From Sulfuritalea sp. (GTDB taxonomy: Bacteria; Pseudomonadota; Gammaproteobacteria; Burkholderiales; Rhodocyclaceae), in contig JADJUP010000036.1 in the NCBI GenBank assembly GCA_016716965.1, forward strand, positions 1-64,000: a stretch of DNA of 64,000 bases, written 5' to 3'. The notes beneath the pieces were generated by a model. That model did no database searches. It saw only the letters and a program-made list of their open reading frames with translations, and was not told where the DNA came from. How positions within the stretch are numbered: position 1 is the stretch's first letter; each line of letters starts with the position of its first letter. Positions 45,348 through 52,722 of the stretch are shown piece by piece. The translations under genes and the position numbers were made by a program.

Positions 45348-45566
45348 CTAAGCATATTCATCGGGATCCAGCAGGCGCTCCAGCGCGGAAATGCGGTCCT
45401 TGATGACCAGCTTGCGCTTCTTCAGGCGCCGCACCATCAGGTCGTCGTCGGGCGGGGCCAGGGTCAACCGTTCGATTGCCTCGTCGAGGTCCCGATGTTC
45501 GACGCGCAGTTCGACGAGCTTCGTGCGCAGCGCTTCAGGAGTTTCGGGCGCGTCGTTGGCGGCCAT
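45348..45566 (-). CDS. YdcH/DUF465-family small coiled-coil protein
   Basis: 72 residues, highly charged helical sequence (LRVEHRDLDEAIERL, VRRLKKRKLVIKDRISALE). The family is widespread with unknown function. Starts 9 bases upstream of metY's start region on the same strand. Confidence 0.8.
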   Translation of the reverse strand: MAANDAPETPEALRTKLVELRVEHRDLDEAIERLTLAPPDDDLMVRRLKKRKLVIKDRISALERLLDPDEYA

Positions 45567-45581
45567 GGCGCTCGACGGGAC

Positions 45582-46013
45582 TCAGCTGGCGATGTACTGC
45601 TCGAGTTGCTGGATCAGGAACTGCTGCTCGGAGATGGTCTCCTTGAGCAGGTCGCGAATCGAGACCATGCCCAGTACCTTCATCCTGGCATCGAGCACGG
45701 GCAGGTGGCGAAAGTGTTTGTCGGTCATCAGCGCCATGGCCTGATCGACAGTCTGCTCGGGCAGTGCATACAGCACTTTCTCGGTCATGATTTCCTTGAC
45801 CGCAATTTCCTTGGATGACTTGCCGAGCAGGATCACCTTGCGCGCGTAGTCGCGCTCGCTGAAAATGCCGACGAGGTTGTCTTCGCGCATTACCAGCAGG
45901 GCGCCGATATCGTTTTTGGCCATGAGCTCAAGGGCAGTAAATACCGAATCATCGGGCCCCACCGAAAGCGGCGTACGCGGCTTCTCGCCGAGCAGTTGTT
46001 TCAGGGTTTTCAT
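45582..46013 (-). CDS. Two-CBS-domain protein
   Basis: 143 residues with tandem CBS motifs (DSVFTALELMAKNDIGALLV, VGIFSERDYARKVILLG, VDQAMALMTDKHFRHLPVLD, LGMVSIRDLLKE). Such stand-alone pairs bind adenine nucleotides and regulate partners. ATG at 46013 is preceded by AGGAGG. A partner cannot be named. Confidence 0.85.
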   Translation of the reverse strand: MKTLKQLLGEKPRTPLSVGPDDSVFTALELMAKNDIGALLVMREDNLVGIFSERDYARKVILLGKSSKEIAVKEIMTEKVLYALPEQTVDQAMALMTDKHFRHLPVLDARMKVLGMVSIRDLLKETISEQQFLIQQLEQYIAS

Positions 46014-46168
46014 TGTGACTCCTCCTCTCGTGTGGGGTGGCCATTCCGTGGCCGGTTGTTGTTTGGGATGGGCGCCCAAGCCTGGTTCATTTCGTTTTGG
46101 CTATTTTGCAGGAAGTTGCACGCTTGGTGTTTTCTGATGTGAGAAACGAATCCGCTTAAGGTTTGGCC

Positions 46169-46810
46169 TTACTCGGCAAGGCCATGTTCCAGCCCGTAGC
46201 GAATCAGTTCGGCGGTGCTCTTGAGCCCCATTTTTTCCAGAAGGCGCGCGCGGTAGGTACTGACGGTGGCGACGCCGAGGTTGAGCGCCTCGGCGATCTG
46301 CGTCAGCGTCTTGCCGCCCGCGATCAAGACCAGCACCTGGTACTCGCGATCGGTGATGCGCTCGTGCGGCGACTTGTCGGAGCTGTCGGAAATTGCTTCA
46401 GCCAACTGCTGGGCGACGGCGGGACTGAGGTATTTCTTCCCGGCGGCCACCTGTCGAATCGCCGTGACCAGCAACTCCGGCGCGCTCTGCTTGGTCAGGT
46501 AGCCCGAGGCGCCGGCCTTCAGGGCGCGCACCGCGTACTGCTCTTCCGGATGCATGCTCAGTATCAGCACCGGCAGGCGCGGAAACTCCTTCTTGAGCTG
46601 TTTCAGCGTATCTATGCCATTGCGGTTGGGCATCGATACATCGAGCAGGAATACATCCCAGGGTTGTTGCCGCGCCAGATTCAGTGCCTCGGCGCCGTCG
46701 TCGGCCTCGCCCGTCACCAGGAGGTCCTCCGTATCGGAAAGGATCTGCTTGAGACCCTGGCGCACGATGGCGTGGTCATCGGCAATCAGGACGTGGATCT
46801 TGTCGGCCAT
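46169..46810 (-). CDS. NarL/FixJ-family response regulator
   Basis: 213 residues: receiver (VLIADDHAIVRQGL, phosphoacceptor in VFLLDVSMPNRNG, K in LTKQS) and LuxR-type HTH (ITDREYQVLVLIAGG, VATVSTYRARLLEKM). It is next to a histidine kinase upstream (46858), its likely partner. Confidence 0.88.
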   Translation of the reverse strand: MADKIHVLIADDHAIVRQGLKQILSDTEDLLVTGEADDGAEALNLARQQPWDVFLLDVSMPNRNGIDTLKQLKKEFPRLPVLILSMHPEEQYAVRALKAGASGYLTKQSAPELLVTAIRQVAAGKKYLSPAVAQQLAEAISDSSDKSPHERITDREYQVLVLIAGGKTLTQIAEALNLGVATVSTYRARLLEKMGLKSTAELIRYGLEHGLAE

Positions 46811-46857
46811 GGTCAGGAAGGCTGGTTTCTCGGTGAAGGCAAGGCGTCAGGCCAGGC

Positions 46858-48384
46858 CTAGAACAGGTTGCGTTGTACGTCTTCTTCGCTCGGGGTTTCG
46901 ACACCGGGACGTTCCGGGACGCGCAGGATGATATGGGTGCCGCCGTGCTCCGCCGGCCTGATGGAAAACTCGCCGGCCAGGCTCAGTACTCGCTCCCGAA
47001 TTCCGCGCAGGCCAAAGGATCTCGGCTTCTGCATGTCCTGCTCGGAGATCCCGCGTCCATTGTCCCGAATCTCGAGCAGGATGTTACCGCGTTCGCGCCG
47101 CAAGCGCATCACGACCAGCGATGCATGCGCATGTTTGGCGACGTTGGTCAGTGCCTCCTGTGCAATTCGAAACAACGCCAGCGAAGTATCGGGGTCCGGT
47201 TCGATGCCGTCTTCGTCACACTGAACGCGGCAGGGGATGGCGAAGCGCTGGGAAAAGTCCTCCGCCTGGCACTCGATCGCCGCCGGCAGGCCGAATTCCT
47301 TGAGAATGCCTGGTCGCAATTCACGCGCCACGCGACTGGCGGTGCTCATCGCCTGATCGAGCAGATTTTCGATCGAATGAGCCTTTTCGCGCAGGCGTTC
47401 GGCACCCTCCGGCAGCTTGCTTGCCAGTTGCGCCGCCTCGATCTTGAGGAAGACCAATATGGATCCAAGTTCGTCGTGGATGTCGCGCGAGATCCTTTCG
47501 CGTTCCTCTTCCTTGGCGGCTTCAAGGTGGGTGGACAGCTCCGCGAGCTGCTGGCGCGAGCCGCGCAACTCGGCTTCGCTTTCCTTGCTTTCGGTGATAT
47601 TGCTGGCTATGCCGCGCCACTCAACCACACCGGATTCGAACCGATGCGGCGTTGACCGCAGGTTGATCCATTTCTGCCGGGTGCGGCCCCGGGTGTGCCC
47701 CTCCCAGTTCAGCAATGTTCCCCGCGCAGCTGACTCTCGCAAGGCCTGTTCAAGGCTTCGGCGCTTTTCGGCATCGAAGGCGTCGAACAGTTTGTCAGCC
47801 GATGCCAGCAGGTGTTGTTGCTTGAAGCCGAAAAGCTTCTGGCAGCCCTCGCTGACGAACAGGAATCGAAAGCCGCCCTCCGCATCCCGCCGCAAATGGA
47901 ACAGCATGCCGGGCAGGTTGGATGCCAGCGCGTCGAAACGCGCCTGGCTTTCATTGAGCATTTCCAGCGCCGCGCGATGGTCTGCCCGGTGGCGCGCTTC
48001 GCGCACCTCGCGTTCGACCGCCGGAATCAGGCGCTCCAGGCGATCCGCCTCGATCACGTCGCGCGCACCGGCTTTCATCATCGCCTGCATCGGACAGTCG
48101 TCGCCGGGGCCGGCGACCAGGATCAGCGGCAGGTCGACGCCGCTGGATTCGATTTCACGCAACGCCGCCTGCAGCGTGAAGGAAGCGATTCCGGGCAGGT
48201 ATAGCGCTGCATCCCATGGCTGTTCGCTGAGGGCGATCAGCAACTCCGCCGCGCTGGCGACACGCTGGAATTCGCCACTCTTTCCCGCATGTTCCAGAAC
48301 CGGCAGCACGCGCGCCGCCGTATCGTCGGTAGCGGCGATGACCAGCAGGTTTAATGGCTGTCGGGACGGGTGGGTGGCGATCAT
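46858..48384 (-). CDS. NarX/NreB-type sensor kinase with a degenerate receiver-like N-terminus
   Basis: 508 residues, no membrane helix. N-terminal 120 residues resemble a receiver, but the phosphoacceptor position is lost (AALYLPGIASF). A PAS domain follows (about 150-270), then HisKA_3 with RISRDIHDELGS (phosphoacceptor His) and an HATPase (FRIAQEALTNVAKHAHAS, RDNGRGI, SFGLRGIRERV). It is followed 47 bases later by its response regulator. The signal is unknown. Confidence 0.85.
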   Translation of the reverse strand: MIATHPSRQPLNLLVIAATDDTAARVLPVLEHAGKSGEFQRVASAAELLIALSEQPWDAALYLPGIASFTLQAALREIESSGVDLPLILVAGPGDDCPMQAMMKAGARDVIEADRLERLIPAVEREVREARHRADHRAALEMLNESQARFDALASNLPGMLFHLRRDAEGGFRFLFVSEGCQKLFGFKQQHLLASADKLFDAFDAEKRRSLEQALRESAARGTLLNWEGHTRGRTRQKWINLRSTPHRFESGVVEWRGIASNITESKESEAELRGSRQQLAELSTHLEAAKEEERERISRDIHDELGSILVFLKIEAAQLASKLPEGAERLREKAHSIENLLDQAMSTASRVARELRPGILKEFGLPAAIECQAEDFSQRFAIPCRVQCDEDGIEPDPDTSLALFRIAQEALTNVAKHAHASLVVMRLRRERGNILLEIRDNGRGISEQDMQKPRSFGLRGIRERVLSLAGEFSIRPAEHGGTHIILRVPERPGVETPSEEDVQRNLF

Positions 48385-48434
48385 GGATGACGTCGGATGT
48401 AGCGGAGGCGGAGTTTAATGCGGAATGGCTCCGC

Positions 48435-48440
48435 TATAAT
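48435..48440 (+). promoter_or_regulatory. -10 element of the tRNA-Thr promoter
   Basis: TATAAT lies ten bases before the mature tRNA 5' end, a perfect sigma-70 -10 box. No good -35 match is evident at 16-18 bases. Confidence 0.6.
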
Positions 48441-48449
48441 TCGCCCTGA

Positions 48450-48525
48450 GCCGGCATAGCTCAGATGGTAGAGCAACCGCCTTGTAAGCGGTAGGTCACC
48501 AGTTCGATTCCGGTTGCCGGCACCA
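48450..48525 (+). tRNA. tRNA-Thr, anticodon TGT
   Basis: 76 bases including encoded CCA. Acceptor arms GCCGGCA (48450) and TGCCGGC (48515) pair fully; anticodon loop CTTGTAA gives TGT at 48483-48485; T arm carries GGTTCGATTC-like sequence. Reads ACA, and ACG by wobble. Confidence 0.96.
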
Positions 48526-48528
48526 GAC

Positions 48529-48561
48529 AAAGCGCCTCCCGAAAACGGAGGCGCTTTTCTT
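48529..48561 (+). terminator. Rho-independent terminator after tRNA-Thr
   Basis: AAAGCGCCTCC and GGAGGCGCTTT form an 11-bp stem with a seven-base loop, followed by TCTTTG. It begins four bases after the tRNA. Confidence 0.85.
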
Positions 48562-48577
48562 TGTGGGGTCCGCGACG

Positions 48578-48608
48578 AAAAAAAGGGACCGGATGTGTAT
48601 CCGGTCCC
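48578..48608 (-). terminator. Rho-independent terminator of the tmRNA gene
   Basis: On the minus strand GGGACCGGAT and ATCCGGTCCC form a ten-bp stem, followed by seven T. It lies just beyond the tmRNA CCA end at 48616. Confidence 0.88.
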
Positions 48609-48615
48609 GATTAAA

Positions 48616-48977
48616 TGGTGGAGGCGGCGGGAATTGAACCCGCGTCCATAAGTGCGCCACATACAGTTCTACATACTTAGCCGCGTCATTTGATTTAACC
48701 CGCACCCCGCCGACGGACAGGCTGGTTGCAGGCGATTCGCTGGATTTTCGAACCGTGCATCGCGACTCTGCACGGCCTTAGCATCTGTTAATGATCCCGA
48801 TGCAACTTGCGTTGCCTGGTCCAGATGCAAACCAGTTCGGGAGCCAGCCGCAATTAAGCGGCTAGAGCGAAACGCTCGTCGTTGGCAGTTAGTGCTTTCC
48901 AGATGGATTTACGAGGTACCCGGATCCTCGGTATGCCCTGCATGCTTTGTCACCCATGTCGAAGCCATGTCGCCCCC
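48616..48977 (-). ncRNA. ssrA: Transfer-messenger RNA (tmRNA)
   Basis: 362 bases. 5' end GGGGGCGACATGGCTTCGAC, 3' end CGCCTCCACCA; acceptor stem GGGGGCG pairs with CGCCTCC (one G-U). The mRNA-like part reads GCC AAC GAC GAG CGT TTC GCT CTA GCC GCT TAA, giving ANDERFALAA including resume alanine. TGGCTCCCGAACTGG-type pseudoknot sequence follows. Rescues stalled ribosomes; tag type fits betaproteobacteria. Confidence 0.96.
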
Positions 48978-49027
48978 TGGATGTTGCGTATCAGATGGAG
49001 CCGGACACGCGTGTTGCAAGCGCGATT

Positions 49028-49687
49028 CTAGCGCGTTGCGGCGGCAAGGCCGAGAATATCGCTGGGCGCCTGGGCTATGGCGTCGGCGCCCCAGTCCGTC
49101 GGCGGCCTGCCGTCGCCAAGATAGCCCCAACCGGCGACCACGGTGGTCATGCCCGCCGCGCGCCCGGACGCGACATCGCGTTCGTCGTCGCCGACATAGA
49201 CGCATCGGGAGGCTGAAATTCCCATTACGGCACTGGCCAGGTGCATCGGATGGGCATGGGGTTTGGCGCGGCGGGCGCTATCGCCACAAACAACACAGAT
49301 GCAGCGCTGGCGCAAGCCGAGGCCTTCGATAAGCGGGATCGCGAATCGCTGCGACTTGTTGGTCACTATGCCCCACGGGATCGCGCGGGCGTCCAGTTCG
49401 TCGAGGTGCTCCGTCATGCCCTCGAACAGGCGGGTGCCCACACAAAGCGCTTCCTGGTATATCCGCAGGAAACGCTGCTGCAGATCGGAGTAGCCGGCAT
49501 CGGTCGGGGAAACTCCCAACCCGGCGCCGATCATGCCACGTGCGCCGGATGACACGTGCGGCCGAAGCTTCTCCAATGGCAGTGGCTCGTGCCCCTGCTC
49601 ACGCAACAACTGGTTGAGCGCTCCGCCCAGGTCGGGGGCTGTATCCGCCAGCGTCCCGTCAAGGTCGAATAGTACGGCTTCAGGCAC
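49028..49687 (-). CDS. gph: Phosphoglycolate phosphatase
   Basis: 219-residue HAD hydrolase: nucleophile AVLFDLDGTLADTAPDLGGA, motif II IVTNKSQRF, motif III KPHAHPMHLA and CVYVGDDERDV. It removes 2-phosphoglycolate. GTG at 49687 (VPEAVLFD) overlaps the ubiG stop by eight bases; an upstream ATG would extend deep into ubiG and is less likely. The ubiG-gph pair is usual in betaproteobacteria. Confidence 0.88.
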   Translation of the reverse strand: MPEAVLFDLDGTLADTAPDLGGALNQLLREQGHEPLPLEKLRPHVSSGARGMIGAGLGVSPTDAGYSDLQQRFLRIYQEALCVGTRLFEGMTEHLDELDARAIPWGIVTNKSQRFAIPLIEGLGLRQRCICVVCGDSARRAKPHAHPMHLASAVMGISASRCVYVGDDERDVASGRAAGMTTVVAGWGYLGDGRPPTDWGADAIAQAPSDILGLAAATR

Positions 49688-50387
49688 TGCGCCGCGCCCG
49701 TACCAGGTAGTTGATGTCGGTATCGCCACCAATCACGCCCTGGCGACTGAATGGGTTGTAGCGCAGGCCGGTGATGTCCAGGACCTCCAACCCCGCCGCG
49801 CGACAAAGGCGGGCCAGTTCGCCCGGCTTGAGGAATCGGGTGTAATCATGGGTGCCGCGCGGAATCAGGTTGAACACGTACTCGGCGCCGATCACCGCGA
49901 ACAGGTAAGCCTTGGCATTGCGGTTCAGTGTTGACAGAAATACCTGTCCCCCAGGCTTCACCAGACGGGCGCAGGCTCCCACGGTACTTGCGGGATCGGG
50001 CACATGCTCAAGCATTTCGAGGCAGGTGACGACGTCGAAGCCCGCGGGATTTTCCTCCGCCATGGTTTCCGCGGCGATCAGCCGATAGTCGATTGCGTGC
50101 CCGCTTTCGTAGAGGTGCAGGCGGGCGATTCCGAGCGCCTTTTCGGAGAGGTCGATCCCTGTGACCTGGGCACCCAGGGCTGCCATGCCTTCGCTCAGCA
50201 GTCCGCCACCGCAGCCTACGTCGATCACACGCTTCCCGCTGAGTTTGGCATGTTCGTCGATCCATGCCACGCGGGCCGGATTGATGTCGTGCAGGGGGCG
50301 GAACTCCGAATTCGGATCCCACCAGCGATGGGCGGTTTCACTGAATTTGTCGATTTCGTGCTGATCGGCGTTGCTGGTTGAATTCAT
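49680..50387 (-). CDS. ubiG: Ubiquinone biosynthesis O-methyltransferase
   Basis: 235 residues from ATG 50387 (MNSTSNADQHEIDKFSETA). SAM site VIDVGCGGGLLSEGMA; TAHRWWDPNSEFRPLH is the UbiG signature; NPFSRQGVIGGDTDINYL ends it. Methylates both O-positions in ubiquinone synthesis. Confidence 0.95.
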   Translation of the reverse strand: MNSTSNADQHEIDKFSETAHRWWDPNSEFRPLHDINPARVAWIDEHAKLSGKRVIDVGCGGGLLSEGMAALGAQVTGIDLSEKALGIARLHLYESGHAIDYRLIAAETMAEENPAGFDVVTCLEMLEHVPDPASTVGACARLVKPGGQVFLSTLNRNAKAYLFAVIGAEYVFNLIPRGTHDYTRFLKPGELARLCRAAGLEVLDITGLRYNPFSRQGVIGGDTDINYLVRARRSA

Positions 50388-50437
50388 TTGCAGGCAAGCA
50401 ATGGTCAGATGGCTGGGAAAAAATTCCTCTGGATACC

Positions 50438-50487
50438 GTCCGCCCTTCCGGGCGGACATAAAAAAGCCCTGCAGGGCAGGGCTTTTT
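50438..50487 (-). terminator. Terminator after ompA, with a second hairpin
   Basis: GCCCTGC-loop-GCAGGGC (50466-50482) is flanked by A and T runs and can work on both strands. Next to it GTCCGCCC-TTCC-GGGCGGAC (50438-50457) is a perfect stem with a UUCC-type loop. Confidence 0.8.
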
Positions 50488-50503
50488 CGGGAGTCGCTCG
50501 GTA

Positions 50504-51178
50504 TTACTGCTTGGTGCCGATGACTTCGATCTCGACGCGACGATCGGGCTGCAGGCAGTCGATGACCTTCTTGCTCTTCGGCCCCTTGCACTGATCGGCC
50601 TTGGTGATCGGCTGCTTCTCGCCCTTGCCTTCCGTATAGACGCGGTTCGGTTCGACGCCCTTGCTCACCAGATAGGCCTTGACCGCTTCGGCGCGCTTCT
50701 CGGACAGCTTCTGGTTGTAGGCATCGGTGCCGAAGCGATCGGCGTGGCCGACGGCGATGATGACTTCGAGCTTGATGCCCTTGATGTCGCCGGCGAGCTT
50801 GTCAAGCTTGGACTTGCCTTCGGGACGCAGCACGGCCTTGTTGAAGTCGAACAGCGCGTCCGCAGCCAGCGTAACCTTCTGCGCAGCGGGCTTCGGCGCG
50901 GCGGCAGCCGGCTTCGCGGCGGGCGCAGCAGCGGCGGGTGCAGCCGCTGGTGCGGCCTTCTTCACCAGATCCGGGTCGCACTCTTCGATCGCCATCGCCG
51001 GGGTCCAGTAGCCGGTGCGCCAGCACAGGCCGGTGCCGCTCTTCGCTACGTAGCCGCGTTGATCGATGGCGTAACCGACGGTGCCCTTCATGTCGATTCC
51101 GGGAGTTTGGGCCAGGGCAGCAGCGGAAAGTCCGAGCAGTGTGGCGAGCAGCAGAGAATGTTTGGCGCGAGTAATCAT
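50504..51178 (-). CDS. ompA: OmpA-family outer membrane protein
   Basis: 224 residues: signal peptide (MITRAKHSLLLATLLGLSAA then ALAQ), short N-terminal domain with CWRTGYWTPAMAIEECDPD, an alanine/proline-rich linker, and an OmpA peptidoglycan-binding domain (VIIAVGHADRFGTDAYNQKL, DCLQPDRRVEIEVIG). Lacks a beta-barrel, so it is an OmpA-C periplasmic anchor. Strong site AAGGGGG eight bases before the ATG. Confidence 0.92.
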   Translation of the reverse strand: MITRAKHSLLLATLLGLSAAALAQTPGIDMKGTVGYAIDQRGYVAKSGTGLCWRTGYWTPAMAIEECDPDLVKKAAPAAAPAAAAPAAKPAAAAPKPAAQKVTLAADALFDFNKAVLRPEGKSKLDKLAGDIKGIKLEVIIAVGHADRFGTDAYNQKLSEKRAEAVKAYLVSKGVEPNRVYTEGKGEKQPITKADQCKGPKSKKVIDCLQPDRRVEIEVIGTKQ

Positions 51179-51264
51179 TGTTCCCCCTTGTTGGGCTGAT
51201 GGTGACGAGTGCAGTGTTATTGACGGAATTCGGCGTTTCAATCGTTCCTGAACGCAGCGAGGCG

Positions 51265-52620
51265 TCAGGTGGTCAGCCGAGTATGCCACAAACCTGCGAC
51301 TTCAAGCAATTCCGAGATGTCGATTCGTGATGGTACGGAGTTGCACATAGCCAACGCACCGTCGACCCAGGTATGGGTGACCTGTTCGCGGCCGGCGACA
51401 TACACCAGATGGGAGGCCGGATCGAAGCAGGGTTGCAGCAGCCAATCGTCGAGCCTTACGGCACAGAGGTCAGCTGCCTTGCCAGGCAAAAGGGATCCGA
51501 TTCTGGCATCCAGTCCGAGTGCTCGGGCACCGCCCAGGGTCGCGGCAGATAGCACGGTGTGGGCATTGAGCGCCTCGGCATCCTGGCTTGCGCCCTTGGC
51601 CAGCAAGGCGGCGTGTCGCATTTCCTGAAATAGGTCGAGGCGGTTGTTGGACGCGGCACCGTCCGTGCCGAGGCCGAAATTCAGTCCTCGCGCCTGCACA
51701 GCCGCCATCGGCGGGACCCCGCTACCAAGTTTCATGTTGGAGGTCGGGCAATGGGCGATATGGCAGCCCTCGTGCGCCAGCAATTCGATTTCCCCAGGTT
51801 CGAGGTGAACGGCGTGCACCGCGATCAGTTGGGGGCCGAGAATGCCCAGGCGACGCAAACGTTCGATCGGCCTCGCTCCATGAAGGCGAACGCTCTCCTC
51901 GATCTCGTGTCGGGTTTCATGGACGTGGAGATGGATGGGGATTTCGAGCTGAGCGGCAAGTGTCGCGATTTTTTCGAAGGTCTTGTCGGCCACCGTATAG
52001 GGGGCGTGCGGCGCGAGACTGAAATTCAGCAGCGGCGACGCACTGTGCCGATCACGCACGGCCAGGCCTTTCGACAGGTAGTCATCGGCATCCGCGGCGT
52101 ACCGGGTGGGGAACTCGATGGCGATCATTCCCAGAACGGCACGCATTCCGATGCGCTCCGCCGCAGCGGCGGCGGCTTCGGGGAAAAAATACATGTCGTT
52201 GAAGGTGGTGATGCCGCCGCGTAGCATTTCGGCGCAGGCCAGGAGGGTTCCTGCGCGCACGAATTCTGCGTCGGCGTGCCGCGATTCGGCCGGCCAGATC
52301 CGCTCGGACAACCAGCGCATCAGCGGCAGGTCGTCGGCAAAGCCGCGCATGAGGTTCATTGCTGCATGGGTGTGCAGATTGACCAGTCCGGGCATAAGCA
52401 CCTGACCCGGCAGGTCGATTACCTGGCGAGGACGAAAGCGCTGCCGGGCATCAGCATCGGGGAGCAGGGCGACAATCAGGCCATCCTTGATTGCCAGTGA
52501 GTGGGCCTCAAGCGTAAGGCCGGCCGGTTCGATGGGGATGATCCAGGCCGGGCGAATCAGGAGATCGACATCCTGGGGCTGGTTTTGCCTCTCGGAAGGG
52601 GAATTCATCTGCCGATTCAA
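51265..52620 (-). CDS. 5-methylthioadenosine/S-adenosylhomocysteine deaminase-type amidohydrolase
   Basis: 451-residue amidohydrolase with HTHAAMNLMRGFADDLPLM, HVHETRHEIEES, VHAVHLEPGEIELL and GLGTDGAASNNRLDLF, fitting the MtaD/SAH deaminase/TrzN group. Deaminates adenosyl moieties or related heterocycles. Start may be 52620 or the ATG 12 bases later. Next to ubiG, a SAM user, which fits an SAH role. Confidence 0.85.
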   Translation of the reverse strand: MNRQMNSPSERQNQPQDVDLLIRPAWIIPIEPAGLTLEAHSLAIKDGLIVALLPDADARQRFRPRQVIDLPGQVLMPGLVNLHTHAAMNLMRGFADDLPLMRWLSERIWPAESRHADAEFVRAGTLLACAEMLRGGITTFNDMYFFPEAAAAAAERIGMRAVLGMIAIEFPTRYAADADDYLSKGLAVRDRHSASPLLNFSLAPHAPYTVADKTFEKIATLAAQLEIPIHLHVHETRHEIEESVRLHGARPIERLRRLGILGPQLIAVHAVHLEPGEIELLAHEGCHIAHCPTSNMKLGSGVPPMAAVQARGLNFGLGTDGAASNNRLDLFQEMRHAALLAKGASQDAEALNAHTVLSAATLGGARALGLDARIGSLLPGKAADLCAVRLDDWLLQPCFDPASHLVYVAGREQVTHTWVDGALAMCNSVPSRIDISELLEVAGLWHTRLTT

Positions 52621-52663
52621 CCAGATTTGACGCTTTGGAACAACCTGTCCGGCTATCTGCGCA

Positions 52664-52672
52664 TGCTAAAAT
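52664..52672 (+). promoter_or_regulatory. Possible extended -10 promoter upstream of gyrA
   Basis: TGCTAAAAT at 52664-52672 is an extended -10 (TGN plus TAAAAT) located 51 bases before gyrA. The -35 region (CCTGTC) is weak. Confidence 0.4.
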
Positions 52673-52722
52673 CTTCTTCTTTTATGCCATCGCCTGCCGC
52701 ATGTCGGCCGCGACCCGCCTAA

